Origin: DASPSR01 sp035498715
GTDB lineage: Bacteria; Nitrospirota; UBA9217
Assembly (NCBI GenBank): GCA_035498715.1
Contig: DATJZV010000068.1
Location: forward strand, 1-64,000
DNA length: 64,000 bases
Reading direction: 5' to 3'
In this document: positions 50,669 through 60,466 of the stretch, piece by piece
Numbering within the stretch: position 1 is the first letter of the stretch
Layout: each line of letters starts with the position of its first letter
Notes under the pieces: model-generated
Databases searched by the model: none
What the model saw: only the letters and a program-made list of their open reading frames with translations
Told to the model about the DNA's origin: nothing
Made by a program: the position numbers and the translations under genes

Positions 50669-50850
50669 AAAGAGAAGGAATGTATGCGTTCCATGCGGAA
50701 TTCTGCAGACCCTTCGCGAACCTGAAGTGGATCACGATCCTAGACCTTCTTCGGGAATGTGAATATGACGGTCACCACCATTCTGCAAAGGCCTCTGACA
50801 GTTATTACTGCAATGGTAATAGACTGCAAACACAAAAAGGAGGAATGGAT

Positions 50851-51411
50851 ATGACTAAAATTATGGTGATGGTAATTCTTTTGACAGTGATGGTAGTGCC
50901 GCTGTCTGCCTTTGCCGGTGCGGTGCAGCTTCCTGCGACCGGCCAGACGTCAAGTTACGGGACCAATGACGATGGAGCACTTCAGAAAGGTATCGCCTGG
51001 CCGAGCCCGAGGTTCACGGACAACAGTAACGGAACGGTTACGGATAACCTTACAGGTCTAATATGGCTGAAAAACGCAAACTGCTTTGGTGTGCAATGGA
51101 CTGATGCTCTGAAAGACATCGGCAGCCTCGCAAACGGGCAATGCGGCTTGACAGACGGCTCCACTGCCGGGCAGTGGCGCTTGCCCAATGTTAGAGAGCT
51201 TGAGAGCTTGGTGAATGTAAGCCAGTCGAACGCTGCGGCATGGCTTAACATACAGGGTTTTAGTAGCGTGCAGTCTGGCCACTACTGGTCCTCTACTACC
51301 TACGCCCCTTCAAATGGCGACGCGTGGTACGTTAATATGTCCGACGGCCATATATACTGGGGCAATAAAGCCGTCAGCTACTACGTCTGGCCGGTACGTT
51401 CTGGAAAATAA
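50851..51411 (+). CDS. Secreted DUF1566 (Lcl-like) domain protein
   Basis: A 186-residue exported protein. The signal peptide runs MTKIMVMVILLTVMVVPLSA with cleavage near AFAG. The mature chain has a short GQTSSYGTNDDG lead and then the DUF1566 fold: NGTVTDNLTGLIWLKNANCF, WRLPNVRELESLVN, GHYWSSTTYAPSNGDAW and VWPVRSG at the end. These are the C-type-lectin-like motifs of the Lcl/FlmA group. Start chosen at 50851, seven bases after AAAGGAGG. The gap 50669-50850 holds nothing I can support. It may be transcribed with the sulfur genes, but the distance argues for separate control. Confidence 0.8.
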   Translation: MTKIMVMVILLTVMVVPLSAFAGAVQLPATGQTSSYGTNDDGALQKGIAWPSPRFTDNSNGTVTDNLTGLIWLKNANCFGVQWTDALKDIGSLANGQCGLTDGSTAGQWRLPNVRELESLVNVSQSNAAAWLNIQGFSSVQSGHYWSSTTYAPSNGDAWYVNMSDGHIYWGNKAVSYYVWPVRSGK

Positions 51412-51620
51412 TCGGCAATGTGAGCATCTGGAAGATTTGACGCAGAAGTTGAGCTTCATTCAATGCAGTTGAGGTGTCCAGGCATGCCCTGGGTGCGGTA
51501 TCATGCGATCTGATCGTTGACCTGATCCTGGAACGATGGAGTGAGCGCCTACGTTGCCGAGAGCGCTCAGCTGATCCAGAATGAATTCTTTGAACGTATC
51601 TTCATCCTTGGCTGCATGTC

Positions 51621-54600
51621 TCACATGCCTATCTGTGAAAGATTGCTGATGAATTCCCTCACGGTCACGAACAGGTCTCCGGCAATCGGGTGTACGCGCG
51701 GCGCCGAACGGGTCTGGTTCAGCTTCATAAGCGGCGCTTCGATGTCTTTGTTGAAACAGAGGATCTCGGCGCGCGTGCCTATGTAGTCGATGTGCTGAGG
51801 AGCGCCCGAGATGCCGAGGGCGATGATGAGCTTCGGGTTCACCCGGACGCCGGTCTGTCCGATCTGCGTCTCAAGCGGCAGGAGCTTCAAGTCCTGTGTT
51901 ACCTTACGCGTTGCGCCGAACATCGGCGCCAGGCCTAGGGCCTCCATTTTATTCTTGAGCTCCTGCGCCAACTCGAAGCCCGATCGGTCCTTGATGCCGT
52001 AACCGAGATCGATGATCACATCGGCCTGCGAGAGCGTTGGCGCCGCAACGGGCGGCAAGGGCATGATCCAATCGCTGGAGACGGTGAAATCGAGGACCTG
52101 AGCAGTGAAATCAGCGCTTCGACCAAGCGCAGGAAAGTCCGCCTCAGAGGCAATCGTGATAAAGGCAGATCCCCCGTTCAGCACATGGTGCCGCACGAGT
52201 TTGCCCTCATATGTTGGCAGCGAAAAGGTAAGAAGGCCTGCGCTGTCTTTCTTAATATCCGTGACTCCCGAGCAGAGCAGCGTCTTCACGGCCTGCGTTT
52301 CCGGATCACCTGCCACGTAAGCGAAGGGGCCTGCCCATTCCGTTCCGGCGAAGATGACAGTCGCTCTCGATGTTTTCAACAGGTTGCGGATCAGTTCGCG
52401 CTTCCCGTCGTTCGAGAGCCTGCCTTTTTGTGTGTCAACGCAGAACACCCGCTCGCATCCGTTCGCCTGCGCAAGCCCCAGAAGCCGCGGCCACATCTCA
52501 CGGGGTGCGGGGATAACAGCATGCGCCTTCCTGCTGGTCAGGTCCGCCGCAAGCTTTGAGGCGCGGAGCCCGATGAGGTTCGACTTGTGTCCATGAGGGT
52601 CAAGTACAAACCAGACTGAATCGCCGCGTGCAGGGGCTCCCGGCACGAGTTCTCCCTTGTACTCCTGGACCGCAACCGCGCTTGCTGACGCCGCGTAGGC
52701 CTTGAGATATTCCGCTGCTTGACCGGCGTTGGTGATCGTCCGCATAACCGTCTCCGTCCCCGGGGGCAGTTCAAAGCGGGAAGGCCACGCAGCCGGCACA
52801 CCTGCAGTCCTCATCGCCTGGATGCGGAAGAAGGCCGAGCTGACGGCCTCGGTCATGTTCATCACCGGATCAGCGGCGGCGGAAGTGATGCCAATTACCG
52901 CCGGCAATTCGACATGACTTAGTCCACTCCCATCCGGCTTGACCTCGATGCGTCCCGTTCGGTAATAGAGCCGCTTCAAGCTGCCGGCCAGATAAGCGCC
53001 AAGGCTCCTGTCGCCGTTCAGGCATTCTGCTCCAGTGACAATGAGATCGTACTGCTGCAGTACCTCGAGATCCCTCACACCCTTTGCGTATGCAGCGGGT
53101 CCCGCCGCAGGATCAATGTACAGCTGGTGCAGGTTGTCTGCACGAATGCCTGCAGCCGTTGTCAAGAGCGGTTCATGTTCGGGTCCGCCGGGCATGAGCA
53201 CGTCGACGGTTACCCGAGCATGACTTTCAGTCTTGATCTCCAGGATCTGTGAAAGAGCTGACAGGTCAGCAGGATCAATACGCCAAACCAGCTCACGGAG
53301 CTTACCATCCGCAATCCTCGGATGGGGAGAGAGGTCAGCGACGGGCCGGATGATCGAAAGAATATGAAACGGTGCGCGTAATATTCCCCCTGCTTCCTGC
53401 TGCGGAGCATGCGTTTCCGACATCTTGTCAAGAGCAGCATCGGCAGCGCGAACCTCGGGCATGTCCCTATTGCTTCTAACCAACGCCCATGAGGACGCAT
53501 ATTTCAGGTCGAGGTGGCCTAGCCGAGAGATTGCCCGGCCAGCTGCGCGCTTGGCCGCAGCGATCATCGCAGGTACATAGGCAGATGAATTCTGAGAAAG
53601 AAGCGAGATTCGTGTATTGATCCACTCCAGTCGATAGGAGACGCATTCGAGTCTCAGTATCTCGCCGGCCATTTCAGCGAGCGGAAACATAACGGGTTGG
53701 AGCATGGCATCGGACCAGCACGTGTCGCCGAGCACGGCAGCGGCGTCCTTGACATGTCTTCTGAGCTTGTTCTTCCACGCTGCCAATGTCCGGGCTGCAT
53801 CGTCGCTTTGTGATTCTGGAAGCTCAGGCCAGTCAGCGGCCTGGGCGAGCATGTCTTTTAAGATGAGGAAGCGCTGCACCTCGTTCGTGCCTTCATAGAT
53901 CGTGAGAATGCGGCTGTCCCTGCGCGCTTTCTCGAGCAGGAACTTCTCTGTCTGGCCTGTGGGGCCAAACGCACGCTCTATGAGCGAGATGAGCTCATGG
54001 ATGTCCTCGGAACAGAGGTACTTGGCAATAGCCGATTCCATGCGCACGGACTCGTGCCGCCGGTCGAAAAGCCCAACGAGGTAGTAGGCAAGGGATTCGC
54101 TTCCGAAGAGAATTGCCGCGCCCTCGCCGAGGAGATTGTCTCGCTCCGGCGAGGGAGGAATACTCGCGGCTGCCTCATGCATGAGTTTCCGCATGAGCGC
54201 GCCGGAGACCACTGCTAGACCGCACCGGCCGACATTCAAGGTTTCAAGGGCGTTCACCTGACCGTGGCCCTCGTAGCCGATCACAGCCTCACGCGGAACG
54301 CGTACGCTGTCTATTGAGATCTCGTTCGTAGGGGAGCCGCGCTGGCCGGTTTTCTTCTCGTCGGCGCCGACCTTGAGCCCCTCGGCATGCCGGTCTACCA
54401 TAAAACCGGTGACGCCTTCCGGTGTCTGGGCGTAAAGGCAAAACTGGGTCGCGATGCTCCCGTTCGTGATCCACATCTTGGCGCCGGTCAGGCTGTAGTA
54501 CTCATAGAGAAACCCGGCACCCGATTGCCGCACCTGGCTGATGTCGTGGAATATGCACTCCTTGCCCTGGTATATGTAATAGCGCGCTCCCTGGTCATTC

Positions 54601-57600
54601 GCGTAATCGTATTTATCATATCTGATTACTGTTGATTGACCATCGGCTGTCTGATATGCAATGCCTAGATCAGTGAAGGTTATCTTGTCCGCATCGATCA
54701 GGTACCGTACGCTTGTTTCATCGCCTTCAGTAAGATGGAAGGAATACCTGCCATCATCGAGCGGAGCGAGTCTCGTACTCATTAATTTTGCCGTGGTCTT
54801 GACGCCACCTGAGTCTGAACCCGCTGTTGGTTCGGTCAAGGCAAAGGCGCTCACTGCACCGTGGCCGAGAAAGCGGAGAAAGAGCTTGTGGCACCGTTCT
54901 CGTCGCGGGAGCTCATCGAGCGCCGCGCGCACGTCGGGTATGAGTTGCGAGAAGAGTTCCCCAGCAAGTTTGAGGTCCGCAATAAATGCGCCAAAATCTC
55001 CGCCTCTGCCTGCCATGCCTGCACCATAGAAAGCTCTAAGGAAATTTGCTGCGAGGTATTTTACTACACGCGTATGGCGGATGAGCTCGTCAACGAGTTT
55101 CATGACCGCTTCGTATTCTTTCTTTATCCATGCCGGGTCGGGATTAGCAAGGCTTTGGATGATCTTTGCGAGTCGCGTTCCGATTTCACCGAGTTTCTGT
55201 TCGTTTTGCACGAGCGGCGCGAGCTCTTCGCGTACCCGCGGAAGCTCGTCCTCGAGTCCGAGCAGGATAGGCGTGGTGCCGATGCTCGTGCTCGCCATGA
55301 TCAAGAGGTCGATGGATGCATCGCCGAAGCTCCCGGCAGCGGAGTTCAAAACGTAATACTCTGCTTTACGCCAGCCGAGCCCGTCTAAAGATCTGGGGAT
55401 GTACGTGGCTAGCCAACTATTCTTTTTTACCGCCGCTATGATTACGTCGGGCAGACGGTGAATCTTGTCGATGTAACGCTCTATTTCGAGGCCGTCGAAT
55501 TTTTTCTCCCTGCAATTCTTCCTAAACCAAGCGGTGAGCTCTGTCCAGCGTGCAACAAGTTTAGCGTCGTGGAGTTGCATCTCGGGTACGAAGCGAGGAG
55601 AACGGTCAAAAACGGTTGTAAGGAAACTGCCGGAGCGGTGCGGAGCGCCGGGTGCCGCGCAGAAGGTTTCATAGTCAATATCCAGCGTCACTTGACTGCG
55701 CATTGGCTCGATGGGGAACACTGCCGAGGGGGGGACGGTGCCCCGGCCCACGGACATCCCGGCTTTTTCCACGGCATCCTCGGCCAGCCCGAGCAGCACT
55801 TCTACGGCAGCGGCTTCTGCCTCCATGCTTGTGCCTTCATTGAGTCCTTTCTCGACTGCCACGAGTAGGCCGCGTATGCCGAGCGCCATGGCCTTGGCTT
55901 CCCCGGCAAGAGTATCATCGGCATGAGGCGAGAGCGCCATGCATAGTCTTGAGATAGCTTTTAGCCTCGACGCGAGCTGCCCAAGCGGTTCTCCGAGAAC
56001 GGTGTCGAGGCTGCCGAGAGCGGGGATCACGTGATCAAGCTCACGGGACCCCAGTGCTGCGTGCAGTTTCCGTGCTGAACCGTATCCCGGAGGCAGGAAT
56101 CTGAAAAGCGAACTGTCGCGGTAGAACCGCGAGAGGAGATCGTCCTCGGAATAGGCAAAACCACCGAAGACCTGGCCGGCGTCGTATCCCATGGTGCCGT
56201 GCTCAGGACCGAAGGCAATGGCCGATAGCGCGGCGCAGAGAAGGTCGAAATCAAGTGCGTGACGAGGATTGTGGAGTGCCCCTTCATCCCAGCCACGAGT
56301 GGCCGCCTCCGCTCTTAGGCTATCCCCCCCGGTGGCAGGGGTTGCTGATAATATTTCGTACAGGGTCTCCAAGAGGAGCCGCCAGGCATCGGTCCGGGCG
56401 ATCATGGCTTTGACCGCTCCAAGCTTTGCTATACCGTCTCTGCCCTCGGTGTCGAGCATCTGACCGGGAAACTGGATCCGGCCGGCAGCATGCTCCTTTA
56501 CTCTCCTGCAGAGATAGTCAGCGGCACCGATGGCGATCGCGAGATAGGAAGCCGAATCCGGTACGTCTTCTTTCATCGGCATGGTGACAGCCTGCGTTTC
56601 AATCGTGCAATACAGGGAGATGTCGGACAACCCAGCCGCTCTGAACCCGATTGCCGGCGTCGGAGAGATCGTGACGCCCGGTGTAGCGATCGGCACGAGG
56701 TATCCTTTGCTGTTCGCAAGGATGAGGAGAGATCTGCTTGCGGCGCAGGGAACGAGATTGAGCCTGCCCTTGAACATCACACTGTCACCGCTCTCCCGGA
56801 TGTCGAGGTGGCGGCCGTCTACGGCGCAGACGCCTGGATCACGAGAGATGCCTGACTTCGTCAGCACTTTGAGTGCGAAGAGATGGTGCGCCTCGATCAG
56901 GCCGAGCGCCGGGCTTACCGATGAGAGCGCGCGCAGGGTCTTCAGTGAAGCATCCTGATGTTCTCCGATGAAGTGCCTGAGCTTCATAGCCCAGTCTTCA
57001 GGGAGGGGCTGCTCTTCCCATTGCTTCACGACCCTGTCGGGGAATGTCTCCAAAACCTCTTCGTATGCATGATTGCTGCTTGTTATTGCTTCGGATAGTC
57101 CCGGTGTAGCGCTTCCAATTTCACCGTGATCATGATGCCATGCTTTAAGCTGCCGTTCGATCCTTCGCGTGGAGTACAGTGCGTGAAACAACCTGCCTTC
57201 CGTGAGCCTCAGCGTGATATCCTCTCTGGCAGATTGGACAAGCCTGTCCAGCCCATGTCTCCCATCGTTCGCGAGCGCAGCTTCGAGCTTTACAAGCTTT
57301 TCTGAGAGCCTTCGGCCGAGCGCGAGCGGCCAGTCCCTTCTTCCGGCATCAGCCGACGCGGGAAGTTTTGCTATCGAGTTTCTGAATGCGACAGATGCAT
57401 TCAGTACAGTACGGCAGGCGCTTACGATATCATCGCTCAGGTCACAGAGATTCATGTCGATAGCTTCAGGGAGTTTGACTGCTGAATTATCGGGTACGGG
57501 CATTGTTTGTACGGTTTCAAGGAGACGGTCGATGGCCCCTGTTTCCGGCCGGAAGATGAGCTTGTGGTCCGTGTGCTTGCCCCAGATCACGCGTGTTGGC

Positions 57601-59612
57601 TCGGCCCTCCAGCAGGATTCGCACTTGATGCAGTTCTCGAAGTTAACGGTCACTCTTCCGCGGCCGAAAATGGGTATGTCATAGACGTACACCCTTGCCG
57701 GGCAGACCCACCAGAGCCCCGCCTGTGCCATGTCGGGATGGGCTGCGATGGATTCGGGCCAGAGCGTCCTGATGTGCGATACCGTTCCGATTCGATAGGT
57801 GTTCGTCGCAAGCTTCGCCTCCAAACTAATGGAGGGTCTGACTGCGTCTAGCTCCCGCGCCTTTTTTTGCGATTCATGGTATGCCATCACTGGCTCTGCT
57901 AGGAGTCTTTCCACCGGTGTCTTGAGTATGTAGAAGCGGAACGCATCACGGATGGCCGTACCGAGGGCGATGAAAAATAGCGCGATGCCGAAACACGGAA
58001 CGATCACGAGGTCGGTCAGCCTCATGCCGCGCAGCATGAGACGGATGGCTTTCGCGAACTTCTTCTGTGCTGGCTTACCATCATTGGCGTAGACCTGTTC
58101 GAGGGCGCACAGGAGTGCCGGGGAAAGCCTGATGAGCAGCGAGCCCATGGGCCAGGGAAGCGTTGCAGCGTCAACATTCCTGCCGGAGATGTAGAGAATG
58201 ATGCCGAGCTTCCGATCGTGGGCAGGCGCTTTCTTCAGGAAATTCAGGGTCCAGTGACCTATCGTAACAGGATGGACCAACGATTTCATGATCGGCTTCC
58301 AGAGCCTGAGCGTGCCGATCGCGCGTATGGTGTCCGTGATCGATTCCCTGATCCCGCGGAACGAGAGGATGTGGCTCCTCAGGAATCTGCCGGTCTCTTT
58401 GAAGCTTCCGCTCGATAGAAAGTGGGCAGTGCCGCAGGCCATGTCGACGGTTCTGGTGAAAAGCACTTTCGATTTTCCGAAGTAGCTGGGCCACTGCGCG
58501 AGATACTCTGCGTTCTGACCGTAAACGCTCTTGAGAAGGGGAGCCAGGTATTCCTTCGTGAGATTCTTCGCGTCCGGCGCACGGTCATGCGCGAGGATTG
58601 CTTGAGCTGCCCGTGCGAAATAAAGCCCCGTTGCCGACGCCGGGCCCGTGAAATTCGGAAAGGGAATATCCACGCCGAGCCCGACCGAAGCGCCACCAAC
58701 GGCAAGGCCGTCCTCGACGAGCGTCGGCCGCTCGCGCCATCCGCCGCTTCTGATGATTTTCGTACCGTAGGCTGAAAGCAATGCTCCTTGTGCCAGTTCT
58801 TTTATATAGGGAAGGCCCCTCATCCATTCGAATAGGCTATCGTGATTGCCATGGTAATTGTTCCGAACGTTGTCGAGAGGGACCACGTAGCCGAGCGAGA
58901 GACTGTCCCGGTTCGTATAGAGAAAACCGCCGATGTTCAGCCTTGCCGTCCTGCCCGCGATCAAAGCGTTTCGGATGAGCAGCTCGTATGCCGCGGCCTC
59001 GCCCGGCCTAAGCCCGAACCGCTGCTCGATCTCTTCGGACCTGAGCGAAAGCACGGCTTTTACGCCCTGGAGATAGTGCGGCTCCCGTACGCGCTCGAGC
59101 TGTTCAGAACGAACGAGGTGCGAGGCGTCACCTTCAGCAAGAAAGGTCAAGTCTGCATAGAGCGGTCCTCGATTCGTATCAACGCCTATGACCCTTCCGT
59201 CTTTGCGGTTGAGCGAAGTGACCGTGGTCCCGGTGAGGTAGACGGCGCCCTTTGAGCGTGCAAGATTTGCGAAGTAAAGATCGTATACCGGCCTGAGCAC
59301 GGTGTAGGAATGCTTGAACGTCTCGGGACTCGTGAGCTCCACTCCGACGACATCAAGACCGTTGTGCAGGAGCGTGCCGCGCCGGTGAACACGGCGCTCA
59401 AATGGCGCAGATTCGACGGCCTGAGGACCGAAGCAGTCCTTTTCGGCGAGGCTTTCGGCAAAGTAGACACAGCCGGACCAGTTCTCGGCCCCGGCATACA
59501 CGCCTGCCTCGAGCAAGGCAACGGATATCCCTGCTCCTGCGAGCACGCCCGCTGCGGTCACTCCGGCAGGACCTGCGCCGATGATGATGACGTCGAATTT
59601 ATATTGTTTCAT
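51621..59612 (-). CDS. Giant electron-transfer fusion: ETF-QO-like + ferredoxin + degenerate and canonical acyl-CoA dehydrogenases + EtfB + EtfA
   Basis: An uninterrupted 2663-codon frame. Approximate domains: 1-440 FixC-like flavoprotein (GAGPAG at 12-17; the usual GDAA reads GGAS); a hydrophobic stretch at 533-556; 630-690 FixX-like ferredoxin with C637, C661, C664, C667 (CPARVYVYD and NCIKCESCWRAEP); 770-1180 an acyl-CoA dehydrogenase-like module without the YEGT active-site segment; 1360-1930 a canonical dehydrogenase (FALTEPTAGSDSGG near 1590, ILTIYEGTNEVQRFLI near 1903 with the catalytic Glu); 2080-2300 EtfB; 2330-2663 EtfA with FAD motif QIGQTG at 2583-2588 and GISGAPQH. On its face acyl-CoA electrons pass through ETF to the cluster and flavin and then to quinone within one chain. 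Start: ATG 59612 after AAGGAG. No frameshift seen; large insertions split the second dehydrogenase. Confidence 0.9.
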   Translation of the reverse strand: MKQYKFDVIIIGAGPAGVTAAGVLAGAGISVALLEAGVYAGAENWSGCVYFAESLAEKDCFGPQAVESAPFERRVHRRGTLLHNGLDVVGVELTSPETFKHSYTVLRPVYDLYFANLARSKGAVYLTGTTVTSLNRKDGRVIGVDTNRGPLYADLTFLAEGDASHLVRSEQLERVREPHYLQGVKAVLSLRSEEIEQRFGLRPGEAAAYELLIRNALIAGRTARLNIGGFLYTNRDSLSLGYVVPLDNVRNNYHGNHDSLFEWMRGLPYIKELAQGALLSAYGTKIIRSGGWRERPTLVEDGLAVGGASVGLGVDIPFPNFTGPASATGLYFARAAQAILAHDRAPDAKNLTKEYLAPLLKSVYGQNAEYLAQWPSYFGKSKVLFTRTVDMACGTAHFLSSGSFKETGRFLRSHILSFRGIRESITDTIRAIGTLRLWKPIMKSLVHPVTIGHWTLNFLKKAPAHDRKLGIILYISGRNVDAATLPWPMGSLLIRLSPALLCALEQVYANDGKPAQKKFAKAIRLMLRGMRLTDLVIVPCFGIALFFIALGTAIRDAFRFYILKTPVERLLAEPVMAYHESQKKARELDAVRPSISLEAKLATNTYRIGTVSHIRTLWPESIAAHPDMAQAGLWWVCPARVYVYDIPIFGRGRVTVNFENCIKCESCWRAEPTRVIWGKHTDHKLIFRPETGAIDRLLETVQTMPVPDNSAVKLPEAIDMNLCDLSDDIVSACRTVLNASVAFRNSIAKLPASADAGRRDWPLALGRRLSEKLVKLEAALANDGRHGLDRLVQSAREDITLRLTEGRLFHALYSTRRIERQLKAWHHDHGEIGSATPGLSEAITSSNHAYEEVLETFPDRVVKQWEEQPLPEDWAMKLRHFIGEHQDASLKTLRALSSVSPALGLIEAHHLFALKVLTKSGISRDPGVCAVDGRHLDIRESGDSVMFKGRLNLVPCAASRSLLILANSKGYLVPIATPGVTISPTPAIGFRAAGLSDISLYCTIETQAVTMPMKEDVPDSASYLAIAIGAADYLCRRVKEHAAGRIQFPGQMLDTEGRDGIAKLGAVKAMIARTDAWRLLLETLYEILSATPATGGDSLRAEAATRGWDEGALHNPRHALDFDLLCAALSAIAFGPEHGTMGYDAGQVFGGFAYSEDDLLSRFYRDSSLFRFLPPGYGSARKLHAALGSRELDHVIPALGSLDTVLGEPLGQLASRLKAISRLCMALSPHADDTLAGEAKAMALGIRGLLVAVEKGLNEGTSMEAEAAAVEVLLGLAEDAVEKAGMSVGRGTVPPSAVFPIEPMRSQVTLDIDYETFCAAPGAPHRSGSFLTTVFDRSPRFVPEMQLHDAKLVARWTELTAWFRKNCREKKFDGLEIERYIDKIHRLPDVIIAAVKKNSWLATYIPRSLDGLGWRKAEYYVLNSAAGSFGDASIDLLIMASTSIGTTPILLGLEDELPRVREELAPLVQNEQKLGEIGTRLAKIIQSLANPDPAWIKKEYEAVMKLVDELIRHTRVVKYLAANFLRAFYGAGMAGRGGDFGAFIADLKLAGELFSQLIPDVRAALDELPRRERCHKLFLRFLGHGAVSAFALTEPTAGSDSGGVKTTAKLMSTRLAPLDDGRYSFHLTEGDETSVRYLIDADKITFTDLGIAYQTADGQSTVIRYDKYDYANDQGARYYIYQGKECIFHDISQVRQSGAGFLYEYYSLTGAKMWITNGSIATQFCLYAQTPEGVTGFMVDRHAEGLKVGADEKKTGQRGSPTNEISIDSVRVPREAVIGYEGHGQVNALETLNVGRCGLAVVSGALMRKLMHEAAASIPPSPERDNLLGEGAAILFGSESLAYYLVGLFDRRHESVRMESAIAKYLCSEDIHELISLIERAFGPTGQTEKFLLEKARRDSRILTIYEGTNEVQRFLILKDMLAQAADWPELPESQSDDAARTLAAWKNKLRRHVKDAAAVLGDTCWSDAMLQPVMFPLAEMAGEILRLECVSYRLEWINTRISLLSQNSSAYVPAMIAAAKRAAGRAISRLGHLDLKYASSWALVRSNRDMPEVRAADAALDKMSETHAPQQEAGGILRAPFHILSIIRPVADLSPHPRIADGKLRELVWRIDPADLSALSQILEIKTESHARVTVDVLMPGGPEHEPLLTTAAGIRADNLHQLYIDPAAGPAAYAKGVRDLEVLQQYDLIVTGAECLNGDRSLGAYLAGSLKRLYYRTGRIEVKPDGSGLSHVELPAVIGITSAAADPVMNMTEAVSSAFFRIQAMRTAGVPAAWPSRFELPPGTETVMRTITNAGQAAEYLKAYAASASAVAVQEYKGELVPGAPARGDSVWFVLDPHGHKSNLIGLRASKLAADLTSRKAHAVIPAPREMWPRLLGLAQANGCERVFCVDTQKGRLSNDGKRELIRNLLKTSRATVIFAGTEWAGPFAYVAGDPETQAVKTLLCSGVTDIKKDSAGLLTFSLPTYEGKLVRHHVLNGGSAFITIASEADFPALGRSADFTAQVLDFTVSSDWIMPLPPVAAPTLSQADVIIDLGYGIKDRSGFELAQELKNKMEALGLAPMFGATRKVTQDLKLLPLETQIGQTGVRVNPKLIIALGISGAPQHIDYIGTRAEILCFNKDIEAPLMKLNQTRSAPRVHPIAGDLFVTVREFISNLSQIGM

Positions 59613-59700
59613 GACCGCTCCTTCGGGAGATGACGCGATGTAAAGTTTGAAGTTGAAGTCTCGGGATGGAAGGTTTTTTTGTCAGACCTCTCTCAAAAAG

Positions 59701-59706
59701 ATTATA
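59701..59706 (-). promoter_or_regulatory. -10 element upstream of the giant fusion gene
   Basis: A perfect TATAAT on the minus strand about 90 bases before the ATG, preceded by TTTTGC. No convincing -35 hexamer is found at 16-18 bases, so an activator may be needed. Confidence 0.4.
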
Positions 59707-59891
59707 GCAAAATCAGAATGCGCCGGCTATAGATTCCGGCCCTACCTCTCTACTGAATGCAGGACAAAAAAAGTTATTGGCATGATTAAAAATTCAGCTG
59801 CGTGATCCAAGTCGTGGGCAGAAGCGACTTGCCGTACAGAGAGTTTGTGATCATCTCTCGCATTGCCTTTTCCCATAAGAGGAACACACAT

Positions 59892-60102
59892 ATGAACAAC
59901 ACTCTAATTCTAATCGGATTTGACTTGTCCGTAGCTCCTCTCCTTTTTTTCGCTTTCAAGCAAAAAGCACCCTGCCGTGACTCATGCTGAATTTGACAGG
60001 AATCTGACCACAAATTCCGCTTGTGCCGCATGCCATCCTCCGAGCTTGCAGGACCAACCGAAGGATCCCCCCTCCGAAGGAAGATTGTCTGCGATGACAT
60101 AA
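59892..60102 (+). pseudogene. Frameshifted small CxxCH (haem c-like) protein
   Basis: An ATG at 59892 behind AGAGGAAC opens a signal-like sequence (MNNTLILIGFDLSVAPLLFF), which ends out of frame at a TGA. One frame over, beginning at the A-rich CAAAAAGCAC near 59960, the sequence continues as KHPAVTHAEFDRNLTTNSAC and reaches a CAACH haem-binding motif, then runs Pro-rich to a TAA at 60100-60102. Joined, the two parts make a plausible exported monohaem protein of about 70 residues. The shift lies in a homopolymer run, so either gene decay or a sequencing error could explain it. Confidence 0.4.
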
Positions 60103-60466
60103 TACAAAGAAAGCCAGTGAAGCCGCGGTCATGTATCGGCCCATCGCGAGAAAAATGTGGATGTAAAAGAATTGATAATTGTATAATTGCCTCCAGTCGC
60201 TCTCCTTCCCCTCAAATTTTAAGTTTACGTTGACAAGCCCTTGTGGGTTTGTTAATTTGGATTGCAGAATTACATCAAGCCCTGCACATCCCCTGATATA
60301 TTCATTGTTGACCGCTCCTTAATCGAGAGAGTGGTGTCGGCCGTAGGTGGGATGATTTCCCGCCTCAAGACGCCAGCGTTGTATGTCCCCATGAGGCAAC
60401 ACATTATAGAGGGAAACACTGCTGTCGACTTTTTGTGGCCGCGGTGAATAGGGAAGAGGAAATACC
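60103..60466 (+). other. Gap with one possible promoter
   Basis: No gene is supported here. TTGACA (60230-60235), a 17-base spacer and TAATTT (60253-60258) could drive the membrane-protein gene at 60467 with a leader of about 200 bases. The imperfect hairpin CAAGCCC-TTGT-GGGTTTG lies within this spacer region. Confidence 0.35.

Noticed and set aside
50590..50850. Longer N-terminus for the DUF1566 protein
   Set aside because: The extension overlaps the end of the SQR-like gene, lacks homology, and would place the signal peptide and the AAAGGAGG ribosome binding site in the middle of the protein.
51412..51620. Possible transposase-like fragment between the DUF1566 gene and the giant gene
   Set aside because: A short stretch reads DLIVDLILERWSERL in one frame, but there are no flanking inverted repeats and no recognisable transposase motif.
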